Shown here: piece after piece, positions 25,190 to 37,748 of the stretch
Layout of the letters: the number at the start of each line of letters is the position of its first letter
Position numbering within the stretch: the first letter of the stretch is position 1
Program-made: the position numbers and the translations under genes
Source: Polytrichum commune
Lineage: Eukaryota; Streptophyta; Polytrichopsida; Polytrichales; Polytrichaceae
Direction of reading: 5' to 3'
Assembly: GCA_950295325.1 (NCBI GenBank)
Contig: OX485806.1
Coordinates: 54,867,169 to 54,931,168, forward strand
DNA length: 64,000 bases
Notes under the pieces: generated by a model
Told to the model about the DNA's origin: nothing
The model's input: the letters and a program-made list of their open reading frames with translations, nothing else
Databases searched by the model: none

Positions 25190-25665
25190 TCATTCTTCCA
25201 ACTGGAACTGTCTAATTTCAATTGGATTCATCCATCCTTCCTTCTAGTTGGAACTGTCTAATTCCAACTAACTCCATCCAACCATTCTTCTAGTTGGAAC
25301 TGTCTAATTCCAACTAACTCCATCCAACCATTCTTCTAGTTGGAACTGTCTAATTCCAACTAACTTCATCCAACCATTTTTCTAGTTGGAACTATCTAAT
25401 TCCAACTAGATCTATCTATTCATTGAGAATTGTCTAACTCCAATGAATAGCATTTATCTTTCCAATTTTGGAGTGGTCTAACTCCGGTGCACCTCATCGA
25501 GAGCTGTCTAACTCATGTGCACATGTTCTCAATATGGAAATGTCTAATTCCAATGCACTATATGCAGAGCTATCTAACCCCAGTGCACATGTTGTCCATC
25601 TGGAGTTGTCTAACTCCAATTCATTCATCTTCAACTGGAAGTTGTCTAGCTCCGATCATCCTTTG
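25190..25665 (+). repeat. Hairpin-forming tandem repeat cluster (about 12 units)
   Basis: Each unit has a palindromic pair of arms around a conserved core TGTCTAA. Three units (starting 25,246, 25,292 and 25,338) are near identical with a 46-bp period and read AGTTGGAA-ctgtctaa-TTCCAACT; a fourth at 25,384 differs in the loop. Further units are diverged and spaced 30-40 bp: for example GGAG..CTCC at about 25,465 and 25,598, GGAA..TTCC at about 25,534, and ATTCATTG..CAATGAAT at about 25,420. Arms change in step in several units, so pairing is kept although sequence is not. Confidence 0.75.
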
Positions 25666-26165
25666 CTTACACACTGGCACATGTGGTTAGAATATTCAAT
25701 CATCCATCAATATTTCTAGTTACTTTATAACAATTAAATAAGAAAGTAGGAATACATTGAACAATTGATCAAACCGTCGCTCTTGCGTCCATTGAGCTAG
25801 GGGTGATATGAATCACATTCGGTTGGTGTGTACCAGAGCCATCTCAATTCCTAAGTTAGGATGGCATTGGTTCCAATGTTGGTGCGTTTGCGCTTAGACT
25901 AGGTCATAGGTCTAGATTCAAACTAGGTATGGAAAAAATTAGTGGATTTTGGAGCTACAATATAAAATACTAAAGCCCAACCTCCGGAGGTACCACAACG
26001 CAAATTAAATTCCCTTCTAAAATCCAAGCACTCACCTTATACACCTACCATCCTAGTTCAGCTTGAACACCTACAAGTGTAGGCCACCCTCACCGAAGGA
26101 CTTGTGTGGCACTTTTAGGCTACTTCGGAGGGAGGTGGCCCAAAAACGCCACATACTCCTTCCTA

Positions 26166-28735
26166 AATATGATGTATGTATGAATATGTAGCTAAAAAAA
26201 CCCCTTCAAATACATACAAAATTGAATAAATCATATATACCCCAATCATATGTATAAGCCAAAAAAACCATGTGAAAATTATGGTTAAAATACTCTTAGC
26301 AAGAGATATTATTTATTCTCGATGGAATTATTGAACCATCATTCATCCATTGGATATAGTTCATACAATTTATTTTTCCAATAAAACTCATTGTAGACAA
26401 AGCAATGATAGTTTTTAACTCTACCAACAAATGATCTATTAAATTATAGGTCCATATTCATCCAATTTTCTTTTGATACCAACATAATATTATTTCCATA
26501 TTGGAGGTTAGTCTAAGATGTCAATTGGTTTTCAATTCAACCCACCTAGTTCTAAATTTGCAATGCATCCAATAGATCCTTCCCAAATACCAAGTTTTGG
26601 TGTTAAAATGTTTGGCCAACCTTTTTTCCCTTTTTGTCCACTCCTTCAACTCTTATTTGATAAAAATAAAATGGTATTGCATAATGACATCCTAATTTGT
26701 TTTGACATTGCTATTGTATTAACCCATGTAAATGATCCTTAATTGATTGGCCAAACCTACTTGAAAACAAAGTTGGTGATTATGGTTCTTGAATATTTGC
26801 ATAATAGTTGTAGAACTGAATTGTAGAATTATTCCAAGCCTAATAGTGGCAATTCAAGACTACGCGGCTACTAAAAGACAATCACCTGGATTTTATATTG
26901 ATTATTACCCATTGATAGTTGCCAAACTATTAAATTTCACTATTAAAGTGGAGTGTGAAACTAGATAGATGGGAATCTATACTTATAGGGTTATAATACA
27001 CCTAAAAAACAAAAACAAATTGTAAAAGTGTGGACTTTGTATATTGAAAAGCAATGAAGGACTAAAAGACCATAGATTGTTATTAATAACCTTATGCAAT
27101 GTAATAGTCATTCTTATAGCTTAATCTTCCTTAAGACTTAGTATCATGGTTTTCTTTTTAAATTAATTCTAAATGATAGAAAAATCCTACTTACGCCACC
27201 TCCTTAACCACTTCTCCAAATTTCATTTGTTCTCAAGAATTTTTTTGGTAGCGGTCTTGGATAACCTTTTGGCCATATGGTCTCACCACATAAGGTTTTT
27301 CCACATTTGTACTATTCAAGGGGTTACCACCTCATCCGTTTTGTGGACCACGAACATGTTATCAAGCAATTGCTTGAGGTTGGAAACCCATTCAGTGTTT
27401 TATTCTTCATCCAAGAGTCAAATCATGCACAATTTTGCTCTGAACTAAATTAATAAAACCTCAACCAATGATTGAATACAATGTAGCCGTTGATTACAGG
27501 TTGACTGCGTCAATTTACCCTTGAGTAAACTATCGGATTTACTCCCCAATGATATTATGTTTTTTGGTTTGATGTCCCGTCACCATCACAAAATATGACC
27601 TAACTTGAAATCTTTGGTACAAGATAATTAAATAGTTTAAAAATGACATGCATGGATCTGTACATCATTTGGCATCAAAGGTCTTGCTTCGTGACATGGA
27701 CTATGATCCCAAAACCCCACCTCATTGACACCACCATTATCATTAGATATTCCCGTTTGGAGTTGCTTTCATGAAACAAAGTATCCCTTAGACCAAAATG
27801 AGATTTCATTAGCTACAAGAGTTTGCAACGGAGATGGAGATGGGCATTTCTTGATCATTTGCAAAAATGTTATTTGGAATGGAATGCAGGGTTCTAAATG
27901 CACAATGGCTTCAGGGCAATTTTTGGCAATGGGCAGGGAAAGGTTCTTTCTAAAAACAACTCATCCTCTAAAAATTAGGTGTTAGTGCACAAAACAACAA
28001 CAAAGACAAGATTACTTACAACCAAAAAAATCCAAAACCACACTAGACATTCATAATTATATAACATACAAATTCCAAATCAATACATAGACATTCTATC
28101 AATCAATGGACCTATTTATCCTTGGAAAATTAGAAAGATGTCTATACATATTGGACATTGGATGCAAGGGATTTTATCCAATATAGTGTTACACACAAAC
28201 TTTATTACACTACCTTGAGTAGAGGTTGCTCCAATTATATATGATGTTAGTACACTTGATAAGAAAAACCATTTCCTCTAATCCCTAAACTATAAGTGAT
28301 TGAAAAAATTGCATTTCCATGAGGGTTTAAAACATTCTTTGTAAGACTATTGTTTACCAGGACATGATTTAAAGGTGTTGGCTTAAATCCAACATAATAT
28401 CCATACATAGGTTCCTTATCACCCCATACAATTTTTTCAATAACTTTCAAGGGTTGTGGATACCCGCCAACATTATCTTTGTCCTAAATTACAATAATGC
28501 CTTGGTTGTTGTGAACCCTCCAAATGGTTCACGAGCCATGATAAAACAATTACTATGATAGTTGCTGATTTTTTCTATAATCATAATATTTAATCTCTAT
28601 GTTTTGTCAAATTTTAATTATTGAGGCATTTTAGTAAGATGTTTATTACTTAATTAGGTGTTTTTCTATGAGTCTAATCATTTCCATGAATCACATGAGT
28701 TAGCAAATTTTTGACGATTATCCTTGGTTTTTTTA
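26166..28735. other. AT-rich stretch, no gene seen
   Basis: Only short, AT-driven open frames are present, for example 27,173-27,448 and 27,725-27,985 on the plus strand, without domains or matching exons. Nothing is assigned. Confidence 0.45.
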
Positions 28736-29476
28736 GTGGAAAAGGTGATGTGAGTAGAAAGTTAGATGAACCGTTGTTGGTGGATGAAGTTGTGGGGTGG
28801 GGGATTCAAAACCTCTGTCTTGTTGTTTTTGCGGGGCTTGGTAGTGGTAGAAGGGTGGAGCAAGGTGTGTGAAAGAAGGGGTTTGGAAGAAATGGCAAAT
28901 TAAATTAGGTTTATCAAGGGCAAGAGTAAACCAATAAGGACAAACTCAAACTCAAGGGCTGAACTTAATCATGAGTGAATCAAATTCAAGAAAAAAAGTA
29001 AACCAATCAAGAGTGAACCCGGCTTCAGGGTGCCAAATTGAATCAAGAATGAACTTGAATTTGGAAGCTAATTGATGAAGGGTAGCAGGAATGCTACGAT
29101 GTGAGCGATGAGCGGTGAGCAGATTTCGTGAGCAGAAAATTATAATTTAAAACTCCATTTAACGAATGTTAGGCCCCTTATGACCGTGGATTTTGCACAT
29201 ATTTCAAGTTTAATTTTGTAATTATAAGGCCTATATTTGTGGAGTGGCCAATTTCTAGAACCAAAAAGGTTTTTAAAATTACCAATGAGGCCCTATGACC
29301 ATGGGAAAATGCACTATGGTTGATAAGATGGTGGATTAAATTCTCTTTGGAGTATGACGACCACCAAGTGTAGTGTGATTTGAGAACAACGAAATGATGC
29401 ATTCAATGAGATAATTGGAATATTGAAAACCACACCACACTTTATAAATCCAAATACCAATCAATCAAACAAAAAA

Positions 29477-32400
29477 TCAATCAAACATGAGGTTGTCACT
29501 ACTAGATTCCCTATCTCCAAAGATACTCCCCTCATGGCCGCCCTCATCTGAAGTGGAATCTAAGCTATGGCACTCATTATCCACCTCTGCAAAAAGCTCG
29601 AAGAAGTCTATGGCACGGGGGTCATAACGTGGAGACGGGGTACTAGCTTTGGTAGGAGAAGGTTGTGCCGCTAGCACCATCGCCATATCATGGGCATAGA
29701 TTGGCAAAGTGAATCCCATGGTGGGAGTACCAAACACATCTGCTCCAATGCCAAGTCTGAAAAAAAACATGAAAATTGTAAGAAAGAGGATGGAAAGTGT
29801 AAAAGCTGAGTGGACAAGGAAAAGAAGCAAAGAAGGTCATCATATTCACTTACTGCGAGGACTCTGGCCTCGATCGCTTCAAGGCCGGCGGCCTCTTCTG
29901 CGTGCCTTGTGAAGCCTGCGTGGAAGCAACAACAATGGATGGAGCCTTCACCAGAGGCTTAACACTCTTAAGTGGCTTAAGGACACGGTTGAAGATGTCC
30001 TCGTCCTCCTCGAGAGCAATGATATGGCGCCCAAGCTGCCTGCATGCATGGACAGAAGTCCCTATTGCGAAGGAAATGTTTGCAAAGATAAATAAAAGCA
30101 AACGTAGAAAATGAAAACCAGGATATGATGGCAAGTGAAGTAGGACATACCAACGCCTGCATTAACGTCAACCACGACGTGCCCAATGTCCGTAGTGGCC
30201 ATGATCAATGAGGACATGAAAAAAATATCTTTCTCATGGGGACCACGCCAAGCTTTCGAGCCGTCCATGAGAGGAGTTGTGGTATAATTCATAATGGCAT
30301 CATCCATGTCGAGCTCAATGCCAAGAGCCTTGAGCTCATTGGCATCGCAAAGGCAAAATGACGAGTGCCGGGGCCACTTATCAAGGTCGGATCCGATTGT
30401 TTTCGTGGCACGAACAAGTAGTACAACTTGGAAGAGGTTGGTGGTCTTGTCCACATTCTTAGTTGAATGGAGGCGAAGACAGTTGACTCCCAGCCACTCC
30501 TTGAAGATGGTGAAGCCAAAAGCAGGGAAGTGGTCTTGAATGCTCTCCCTGAAGTTACCATTGTCAACTGGATGAAAGAGGAGGAGAGCTCCATCGTCAT
30601 GGATGATCTCGTCCGCGAAATCGAAGAGTTCACCAAGGAAATCAGGATCTAGTGCATTCCAGGAAAGAACACTATGTGCCGGATCGGATACATTGGGCAC
30701 GGGCAGGTTCTCCGGGATGTCAGCAATGATAAGATCAGCCATGCCCACATCTAACCTCCTAACGCCTAGAGCTCTCCGCGTATGGGAGGGTGGAAGAGAA
30801 AGGATGAAGTCTGAAACCACCTGAAAATGACGACGCTGATGGAGAATGGAGGCATTCAAGATGCATTCTGAAACAACCGGAGGAGGCCTGGCAGATGAAA
30901 GAACGGGCGGTGGAGGCGGCCTCGACAGAGTAGGTACCTGACTAAGAGTTGCAATGGATGCAATAGCCGTTTCAGGTGAAGCAGGGGGGTCATCCTCCAC
31001 AGTCTTGAGCTTCTTCGCACGTTTCTTCAGTGATGACTCGTCTTGGGTTGCACTCTTCCTCCTCTTGGACTTTTGTGTGTTGGCCTCATCGAGAGTCGCA
31101 ACAACCTCATCCGCCTCCGGAAGCTGACTGTCAAGGAAAACAACCTCATCGCTTTGAGTAGGAGGCAGTGGAGGCTCTCCACCGGAGAGTCGAATCTTCA
31201 ACGCCGCCTCCTCATCCGGTTGCCACGTCCTCTTACACTCCAAGTACCAACAACACTCCTGGAGATGCGGGAGGGAGAAGTTGCGCTTTTGAGCCGGGGA
31301 AAATATGAATGTGGGCGAAGAGGAATCTGACCATGCGTCAAGAAATGGAGGGAGCTTCTTCATAGCCTTCTTCTTGAAAAGATCGTGCTTGATGTACCTT
31401 GACAACCAAGGAGTGAGGCCAATCAGCAACTTAGAGAACAAATGGATTGAAATAAATGAAGAGAACAAAAGATGTCCCAACTAACGTACCGACAGATTAA
31501 GCGCTTGACAATGTTGTCAGTGCCTTTGACATCCTTCCACCACGTCCCCTTTCCGTAGATATCTGACCCTGAAAAGTAGCCAATGAACGCCTTATCCCAA
31601 AGGCAGATTCGCCACTTCTCCAAGTACTCCGGCAACGAATCAACTTCCACGTCTCCATCAAGCCCACCCAATGCAGTAAGTATATCGGGTAACTCCTTGA
31701 CGACAATATCCTCTAGATGTGAACAAATTCAAGGCCAAGATAAGAATTGGCACAAAATGAAGAGTTGAAAGGTAAGTAAGGATAAGGAGGATAGACGTAC
31801 CCCTGCCCAGAACGCTGCTTTATTGAGCCAAGGTTTCAAGTTGTCCTCACTTACATGACTTTTGGGAAACTGGATAGCTTCACGATTGAATCTTCCACTG
31901 TTCCACCACTTTAGCCAACGAACTTTATACTCTGGCTCCACAGCAGCCGTGGCAATGAATTGCAATTTCTCCAATGTCATCTCAATCTTTTGAGAATGAT
32001 GGGCGCTAACCTGCCTAGTAACCTGAAACAAATGACATCAAAATAGAAGGCGGAGTAAATTTGATAATTACTCATGCAATGAATGCGAGCAATACCGGAG
32101 GTATAATTTCGAAGGTGGTGACAAGGAAATTACCTCCTCCAGGAACTCTTTTCCAAGGGCCGGGTTTGCGATCGATTGTTGCTTGTTAAACTTATGCCCA
32201 AGTTCCTCAGTCGTCTTCTTTATCACAGCGTCCAATACTTCACTCAACCCCTTCCATGACTGCTCCTCTGGAGGCACTTCCTCTTTGTAGATCTGGGCTG
32301 CCTCATCTACTGCATCGGCTCTCTCTTGCTGAACATATATTCTCAATTGTTAGATCATGACTATAAGTAATGAATGCGAAGTAGGAGGTTGAGGAATTTG

Positions 32401-33424
32401 GAGTGACTTACATTGAAAATGAAGGACACCATAAGATCCTGGGTCAGCGGGTACCAAGGGCACTTGGGGCCTCTGCTCTTACATGCTTGGTATTGCTCCT
32501 CCGTCAATAATGGTTGGTAGTAGCTAAGATCATACGAACCGTATTTTTGAATGCGGTGTAGAGTGTGTACGAGGCTAGTTTTAACGTGCGCGGTCTGGTT
32601 AGCTCTGTTGTGGTTGAGACAAATGCCATTAGATGCAAATCAAAAAATGAAGGAAAAAATGAATTGAAAAAATATCATACTTACTTGTTGATGTCGTGCA
32701 TTGCGTTAAGGACGTCCCCACGCCCACCCGTTGTGTCGAGGACGACACATTCTGGGCAACCATGTTTCTCATATCAGAGTGCATTGTCCTTGTGATCTGA
32801 TTCAATACACTCTTTCCACGCAAGCAAGCGGTGGTTACCATCGTACACGAAGAACATACATCCACTGAGGCTCATCAAGTCCTTATCCGCGCGCAAAAGA
32901 GACTCAAACTTATCATTTTCTGCATTCCATAGCTCTCCCCATTCACGCCTGTCTTTCGCAGAAATGAATCGATTCTCTCCAGACTCATTTGTAGTAGACA
33001 CATACAAAGTGGCAGACCCAGCTCGGTATCCAAATTGAAATGCCGCCATGAGCTTTGCAACGTTGCTGCGGAGGGTTGGGCGAACCAATGGCATGTGAAT
33101 CAACCTACAGAGGGGGATTCTCATAGAGGACTTTTCGACCAGTTGTATCCTCATACCCTTAACAACTGAAAAACTGTCTTTCTTTAAATTATGGCGAATT
33201 CGATACTCCATTGCACGAACACCCACATCCGATTCTTCAGGTGAGCCGTACAGTGTCATCCCGGGTATCTGCGGTTCGCTACTACCTGGTGTAAGCCCAA
33301 TATTTTCAGCACATAACAAAGGAAACCCTTGCTCCCTATGCTCCTCAACACTAAGAAATGATCCAGCGCCAAGTAGAACCCCAATTTCTAATGACTCTCC
33401 ATCCGCAACCATCTCAACGATCTT
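29477..33424 (-). pseudogene. ParB-like / N6-N4 DNA methyltransferase-like fusion gene (8 exons, one in-frame TGA)
   Basis: Exons on the minus strand: 33,424-32,685; 32,604-32,412; 32,328-32,134; 32,022-31,801; 31,710-about 31,490; 31,397-30,151; 30,061-about 29,854; 29,756-29,477. Joined they give 1,102 codons in one frame, with GT..AG introns. Exon 1 holds a ParB/sulfiredoxin-like domain: IPLCRLIHMPLVRPTL, then FFVYDGNHRLLAW (32,842-32,828 is DGNHR). Exons 2-5 are an uncharacterised helical region with WL.WWNSGRF and WAG motifs. Exon 6 has a basic, Pro-rich linker (KSKRRK, KKRAKKLK; possible nuclear signals) and then a methyltransferase-like domain in permuted order: a motif IV-like segment (LIIADIPENLP), GALLLFHP, and last a motif I-like segment split by intron 6 (VVVDVNAGVG|TSVHACRQLGR..IALEEDE). 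That order is known from beta-class DNA amino-methyltransferases. The canonical DPPY is replaced by DIPE, so activity is doubtful. An in-frame TGA lies at 32,776-32,774 where the second copy has Trp. Exon 1 starts at a splice acceptor, so 5' exons are missing. Confidence 0.72.
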
Positions 33425-33539
33425 CTGAGAGTCAATTATTTGCAAACATAAGAACCAGTTAGATGAACAAAATATGCATCATAATGAAAATTTTAGAAGA
33501 TTCTGAAGTTGGCTCCCTGGGCACACACCTCTCCAAAGC

Positions 33540-34757
33540 GCAACCACTGCACCTTGATACGAGGTGAATATGGCCACTAAGTCCCTAAACCAACCACAAA
33601 AAAATCAATCGCGAGGTTCACATTTCTGGCCCCTTAGCTCTCACCTTGAACCTCACTAAGATAGCATCAAGGCACCCCTAAAAAAACAACCAAAATTCAG
33701 ATGATTACATCTCATTTGTGCCCCCTACCTCTCAACTAAAATCTCACTAAAAGAGCATCTACTCACCCCTAAACAAGCCCCCCTATATGCTCATGATCAC
33801 ATCTTATATCTGCCCCCTCAAAACCTCATTCACGAGCATCCAGGCACCAAAATAGTCTCACTAAGTGAGCATCCAACCCACAAAAATAAAAAACAAGCCA
33901 TCAAAAATAAAAAACGAGATGCACATATCTGCCCCTAGGGGTCTGTCGGATCCGACAGTGCCCCTAGCTCTCATCTCTAACCTTACTAGGACCATCCAGC
34001 CACCGTACAAAGCCACCAAAATTCAGATAATAGCCTCCCATTTCTGCCCCCTAGCTCTAACCTCTAACCTCACTAAGGACCATCCAGCCACCTTAGGAAG
34101 CCCCCAAAAAACAAATAATAACCTCACATTTCTGCCCCTAGCTCTAACCTTGAACCTCACTAAGACAAAATCCACCCACCCCTAAACAAGCCCCCCCAAA
34201 ATTTCAGATGATCCCCTCTCATATCTGCCCCCCCAAAACCTCACTAAGGAGCATCCAGCCACCACTATAACCTCACTAAGTGAACATCCAGCCACCCTAA
34301 GAGGCCATCAAAAATCAAAGAGCAAGGAGCACATATCTGCCCCTAGGGGTCTGTCGGATCCGACAGTGCCCCTAGCTCTGACCTCTAACCTTACTAGGAC
34401 CATCCAGCCAACCTACAAAGCCACCAAAATTCAGATGATCCCCTCCCATTTCTGCACTCCTAGCTCTAACTTCTAACCTCACTAAGGACCATCCAACCAC
34501 CCTAGGAAGCCCCCCAAAAAACAAATAATAACCTCACATTTCTGCCCCTAGCTCTAACCTTGAACCTCACTAAGAAAAAATCCACCCACCCCTAAACAAG
34601 CCCCCCCAAAATTTCAGATGATCCCCTCTCATATCTGCCTCCCAAAACCTCACTAAGGAGCATCCAGCCACCAATATAACCTTACTAAGGACCATCTAGC
34701 CACCTTGAGAGGCCATCAAAAATCAAAAAGCAAGGAGCACATATCTGCCCCTAGGGG
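33540..34757. repeat. Satellite S2 (about 85-bp units), left segment
   Basis: The array is built from degenerate units of roughly 80-90 bp. A typical unit runs CCTCACTAAGGACCATCCAG, CCACCCTAGGAAGCC, TCAGATAATAACCTC, TTTCTGCCCCTAGCTCTAAC. Units are grouped into a longer period of 408 bp, seen from the repeated 16-bp palindrome CTGTCGGATCCGACAG at about 33,943 and 34,351. The strand is strongly C/A-rich with almost no G. It begins within about 120 bp of the first ParB-like exon and is cut by the insertion at 34,760. Confidence 0.8.
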
Positions 34758-34938
34758 ACTGTGAACCCTTTGAGTGGTCCACCACTCTGCGGGATCACTT
34801 TTAGTTAGAATGTTAGCATTAAAAGTTAGAATTGATAGGGAATTTAGGGAAAATTAGTTCATTTAGCATTTAGCCTAGAAGAAGGAAGGTCAAAATGAAA
34901 CTAAGTAGTGCTAGAAGATAGCAAAGTAGAAAAAATAT

Positions 34939-35165
34939 GCTAGCTAGTAAAAACAGCTAGCTAATAAAAACAACTAGCTAAGCAAATATTAGTAGATGCT
35001 AGCTATTAAGCAAATGTTAGTAGATGCTAGCTAAGCAAATATTAGTAGATGCTAGCTATTAAGCAAATGTTAGTAGATGCTAGCTAAGCAAATATTAGTA
35101 GATGCTAGCTATTAAGCAAATATTAGTAGATGCTAGCTATTAAGAAAATGTTAGTAAATGCTAGC
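34939..35165 (+). repeat. Short tandem repeat with GCTAGC cores
   Basis: Units of about 26-28 bp (AAATATTAGTAGATGCTAGC followed by TA or TATTAAGC) alternate in pairs of about 53 bp. Each carries the palindrome GCTAGC. The array lies near the left end of the 3-kb insertion. Confidence 0.8.
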
Positions 35166-36884
35166 TAAACAAGTGTTAGTTTATTAGTTAGTGTGAGGCA
35201 CACAAGACTATTGGAGGTGTTTTACGTAAGAAGACAAAATTGGTTTGAAGACTTTTGAAGACAAAAAAGAAAGAGAGCAAGGGGGCTACTTGCCCACTTG
35301 CCCCCTTGCCAACTCGATGGCGGAAAAATTAGAAAGATTTCTAAAGGTTTTTTGTCGGAGCCACCTCGGCGAGAAGGTGGCAACGTCAACCGTGAAAACC
35401 CCCGAGCCAAAATTTCGGGAAAGGGTTTGAAAAATGGATCCGGTGGAGGAGGGGTCCAACCCTTTTGTGAGAGGGTTTAAAAACCCCTCCTTCCACCTTG
35501 TAGCTCTTTCTCTTTCTCTAGTTTTTGGGCGAAGCCCTGCTTCAATGTAGTTAGGAAAAAATCCTTTAGCATGCATTCTCAATGGCCTAAAAGAAAGGCT
35601 TGAGAACCTCCTCTACTCTCTCTCCTAGTTAGGTTGTGTGTTTATTAACACACCAACAAAATTATTCCTTCTTTTGTAGAGGTAGGTTGGATGGTAGAAT
35701 TTTGAATGGAGGCATTGTAGACCTCATCTGCCAATGCCCTGAAGGCTTAGTTCAGAAGCTAAAACAAAATACTTATCATTTTTTTCTTAGAGAGATTTCA
35801 TATAGCTATCCATAGCCGTTTTCCATTTGTGATTTGGTTAAGATGAAAATTAGTTATGGATTTTCAAAGATGGAGTAGAAAAACTGGATGGTCTTGTGGG
35901 TAGCGGCTGCTGGATCAGACCTGCGAGCCCAATAGGAATCTTAATTCCAAGAATTTATATTTTTCCCAAGTAGAACTTTTGTGTCGCTTTCCAAAATGGC
36001 TTAGAACATTTGATTTGAGCATGATTTGAATTAGATATGAATTGTGCAAGATGGAAAACATAGTTTGAGAACTTTTGGTTGACTGCTGCATTACAGAGGA
36101 TCTGCTGGGTTCACTTTGGCTTACCTTTCTAATCACATATTTTTATCGAATACATATTTTTAATATCTCTCCAGGATCATATAGAACGTTTGATTTGAAT
36201 AAGATTTGAATTAGATATGAATTGTTGAAGGCGAGATACATAGTTTAAGCCTTCTTGATTGACTGCTGTGTTATAAGGAGTCTGCTGAATTTCTATTAGC
36301 TTAACTTGCTGATGTCATAATTTTCCTAGTTAGAACATATTCATAGCTTTCCAATGGTATAAGGAAAACCTAGACCCAAGTAGTAAGGAATGTGCTATGA
36401 ATTTTGGAAGTTAGAAGTTAGATAGGTGGGTTGGAAGGGTCGGTTGAATCGACCTCACACTTCCAACCCTCATAACTTTTGCATTTTTTATCCGATTCAA
36501 GTGATTTTTAGATCATTGGAAAGATAATTAGGTGCACTAAGTATAAATATTATTCTTAGAATTAAATTACAGTGCAGAATAAATACTTTATATTTTAATT
36601 GTTAACTAAGGTACGCTTACTACCAAACTAGTTACAAAGAAGGAGGCAAGATCGACGCTAGGAAAGTGGAGCAAGGAAGGAGGTAGCGGCTCGGCCTACA
36701 TCGAGCCCAAATCAACCAAGGAGAATTGAGGTAAATTTACTAACGTTAGCCTTCCATTTAGGGTTGGAGGGAGCGCGGCTAAGGTACGCATCTATAAACC
36801 CACTCACCTATCTCGTAAGGTCAAGTGGTTTGACCACTTAACCGCGAAGGGAATACCCAACTCCATTATTTTCGGGGCCCTTGG

Positions 36885-37748
36885 TATGTTTTGTAGTAGT
36901 AGCTTCATTTATTAGCAAGTTTCGTGTGTGGTAAGTCGGATTAATCACCGACACGACCACTCTGAATGTTGTTGGTGGAAAGGTGGGGTTAATGACCCGC
37001 GAATCCACTATTATGTTGTTGGCCCCATAGATTGGGAATAATAGCCCCAATTTATGAAGATTGCGCAACAGGTTGAACCTACAGGTTTTCCGTCACCCTG
37101 GTCCCATTGAGTTGCATTTCGTGGTCTATCCAGTGTAAACACATTTAACAATCAAAACATACAAAATAAATCGTAAACCCTTGTTGGCAAGAGACCCGAG
37201 GTAAGGGGTGATGCCTAATATGTTAATGTAGTGAGTTAGGACGTGCAAACAAAAGTAAGTAATTAAGAAGGAATTTGTGTGAAGGGTGGGACTTAGGCCA
37301 AGTTCCCCCGCTTAGAAAACTAAATAGAACTAAGTAAAGAAATACAAAGAATTGAATGGTCCATCAAATTGTCGTTATTCCGTTCATTGAGCTAGGGTGG
37401 TATAAGTCACACCCGGTTGGTGTGTATCAGAACCATCCTAATTCACAAATTAGGATTGCCTTGGTTTCAAGGCTGGTGCGTCTGCGCGTAGAGTAGGTTG
37501 TAGGTTAAGGCTAGAACTAGATATGAAATTGGTTAGTGGAGTTTAGAGCCACACTAGTAAAAAACTAAGACCCAACCTCCGGAGGTACTACGACGCATAT
37601 TTAATCTCCCTTAAAAATCTAACTACTCACGTTATACACCTATCATCCGGGTTCGGCTTGGGCGCCTGCAAATGCAGGCCACCTTCACCGAAGGGCTTGT
37701 GTGATACTTTTAGGCTCCCTCGAAAGGGGGTGGCCCAAAAGTACCACA
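36885..37748 (+). repeat. Dispersed repeat family R, copy 2
   Basis: This is the shorter, less disturbed relative of 23,541-26,165. It lacks the inverted-repeat transposon and the hairpin-repeat cluster, so it shows the empty sites. It ends exactly at the right border of the 3-kb insertion. The last 60 bp can fold as an imperfect hairpin (TGTGATACTTTTAGGC against GCCCAAAAGTACCAC). Confidence 0.6.

Larger units (their letters stand above)
23541..26165 (+). repeat. Dispersed repeat family R, copy 1
   Basis: Parts of this stretch align in order with 36,890-37,748: ATGTTGTTGGTRGAAAG then GTTGTTGGCCCCATAGAT (about 23,595-23,660), TTGAAGATTGTACAACA (about 24,438), then a long match from about 25,760 (CATTGAGCTAGGG) through CCAACCTCCGGAGGTAC to GGAGGTGGCCCAAAA (about 26,137). 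Between matched parts copy 1 holds extra DNA: an inverted-repeat transposon (23,678-24,430) and a cluster of hairpin repeats (25,190-25,660). In the second copy this sequence forms the 3' part of a 3-kb TG...CA insertion, so copy 1 is probably an older, rearranged member of the same family. No coding sequence was recognised. Confidence 0.6.

Noticed and set aside
30289-31330. Several open frames on both strands over the methyltransferase-like exon
   Set aside because: They are shadows of the 1,247-nt exon at 31,397-30,151 and have no domains.
33863-34185. 106-codon plus-strand frame in satellite S2, and similar frames up to 40,376
   Set aside because: Open only because the repeat lacks stop codons in that frame; the peptide simply repeats the satellite.
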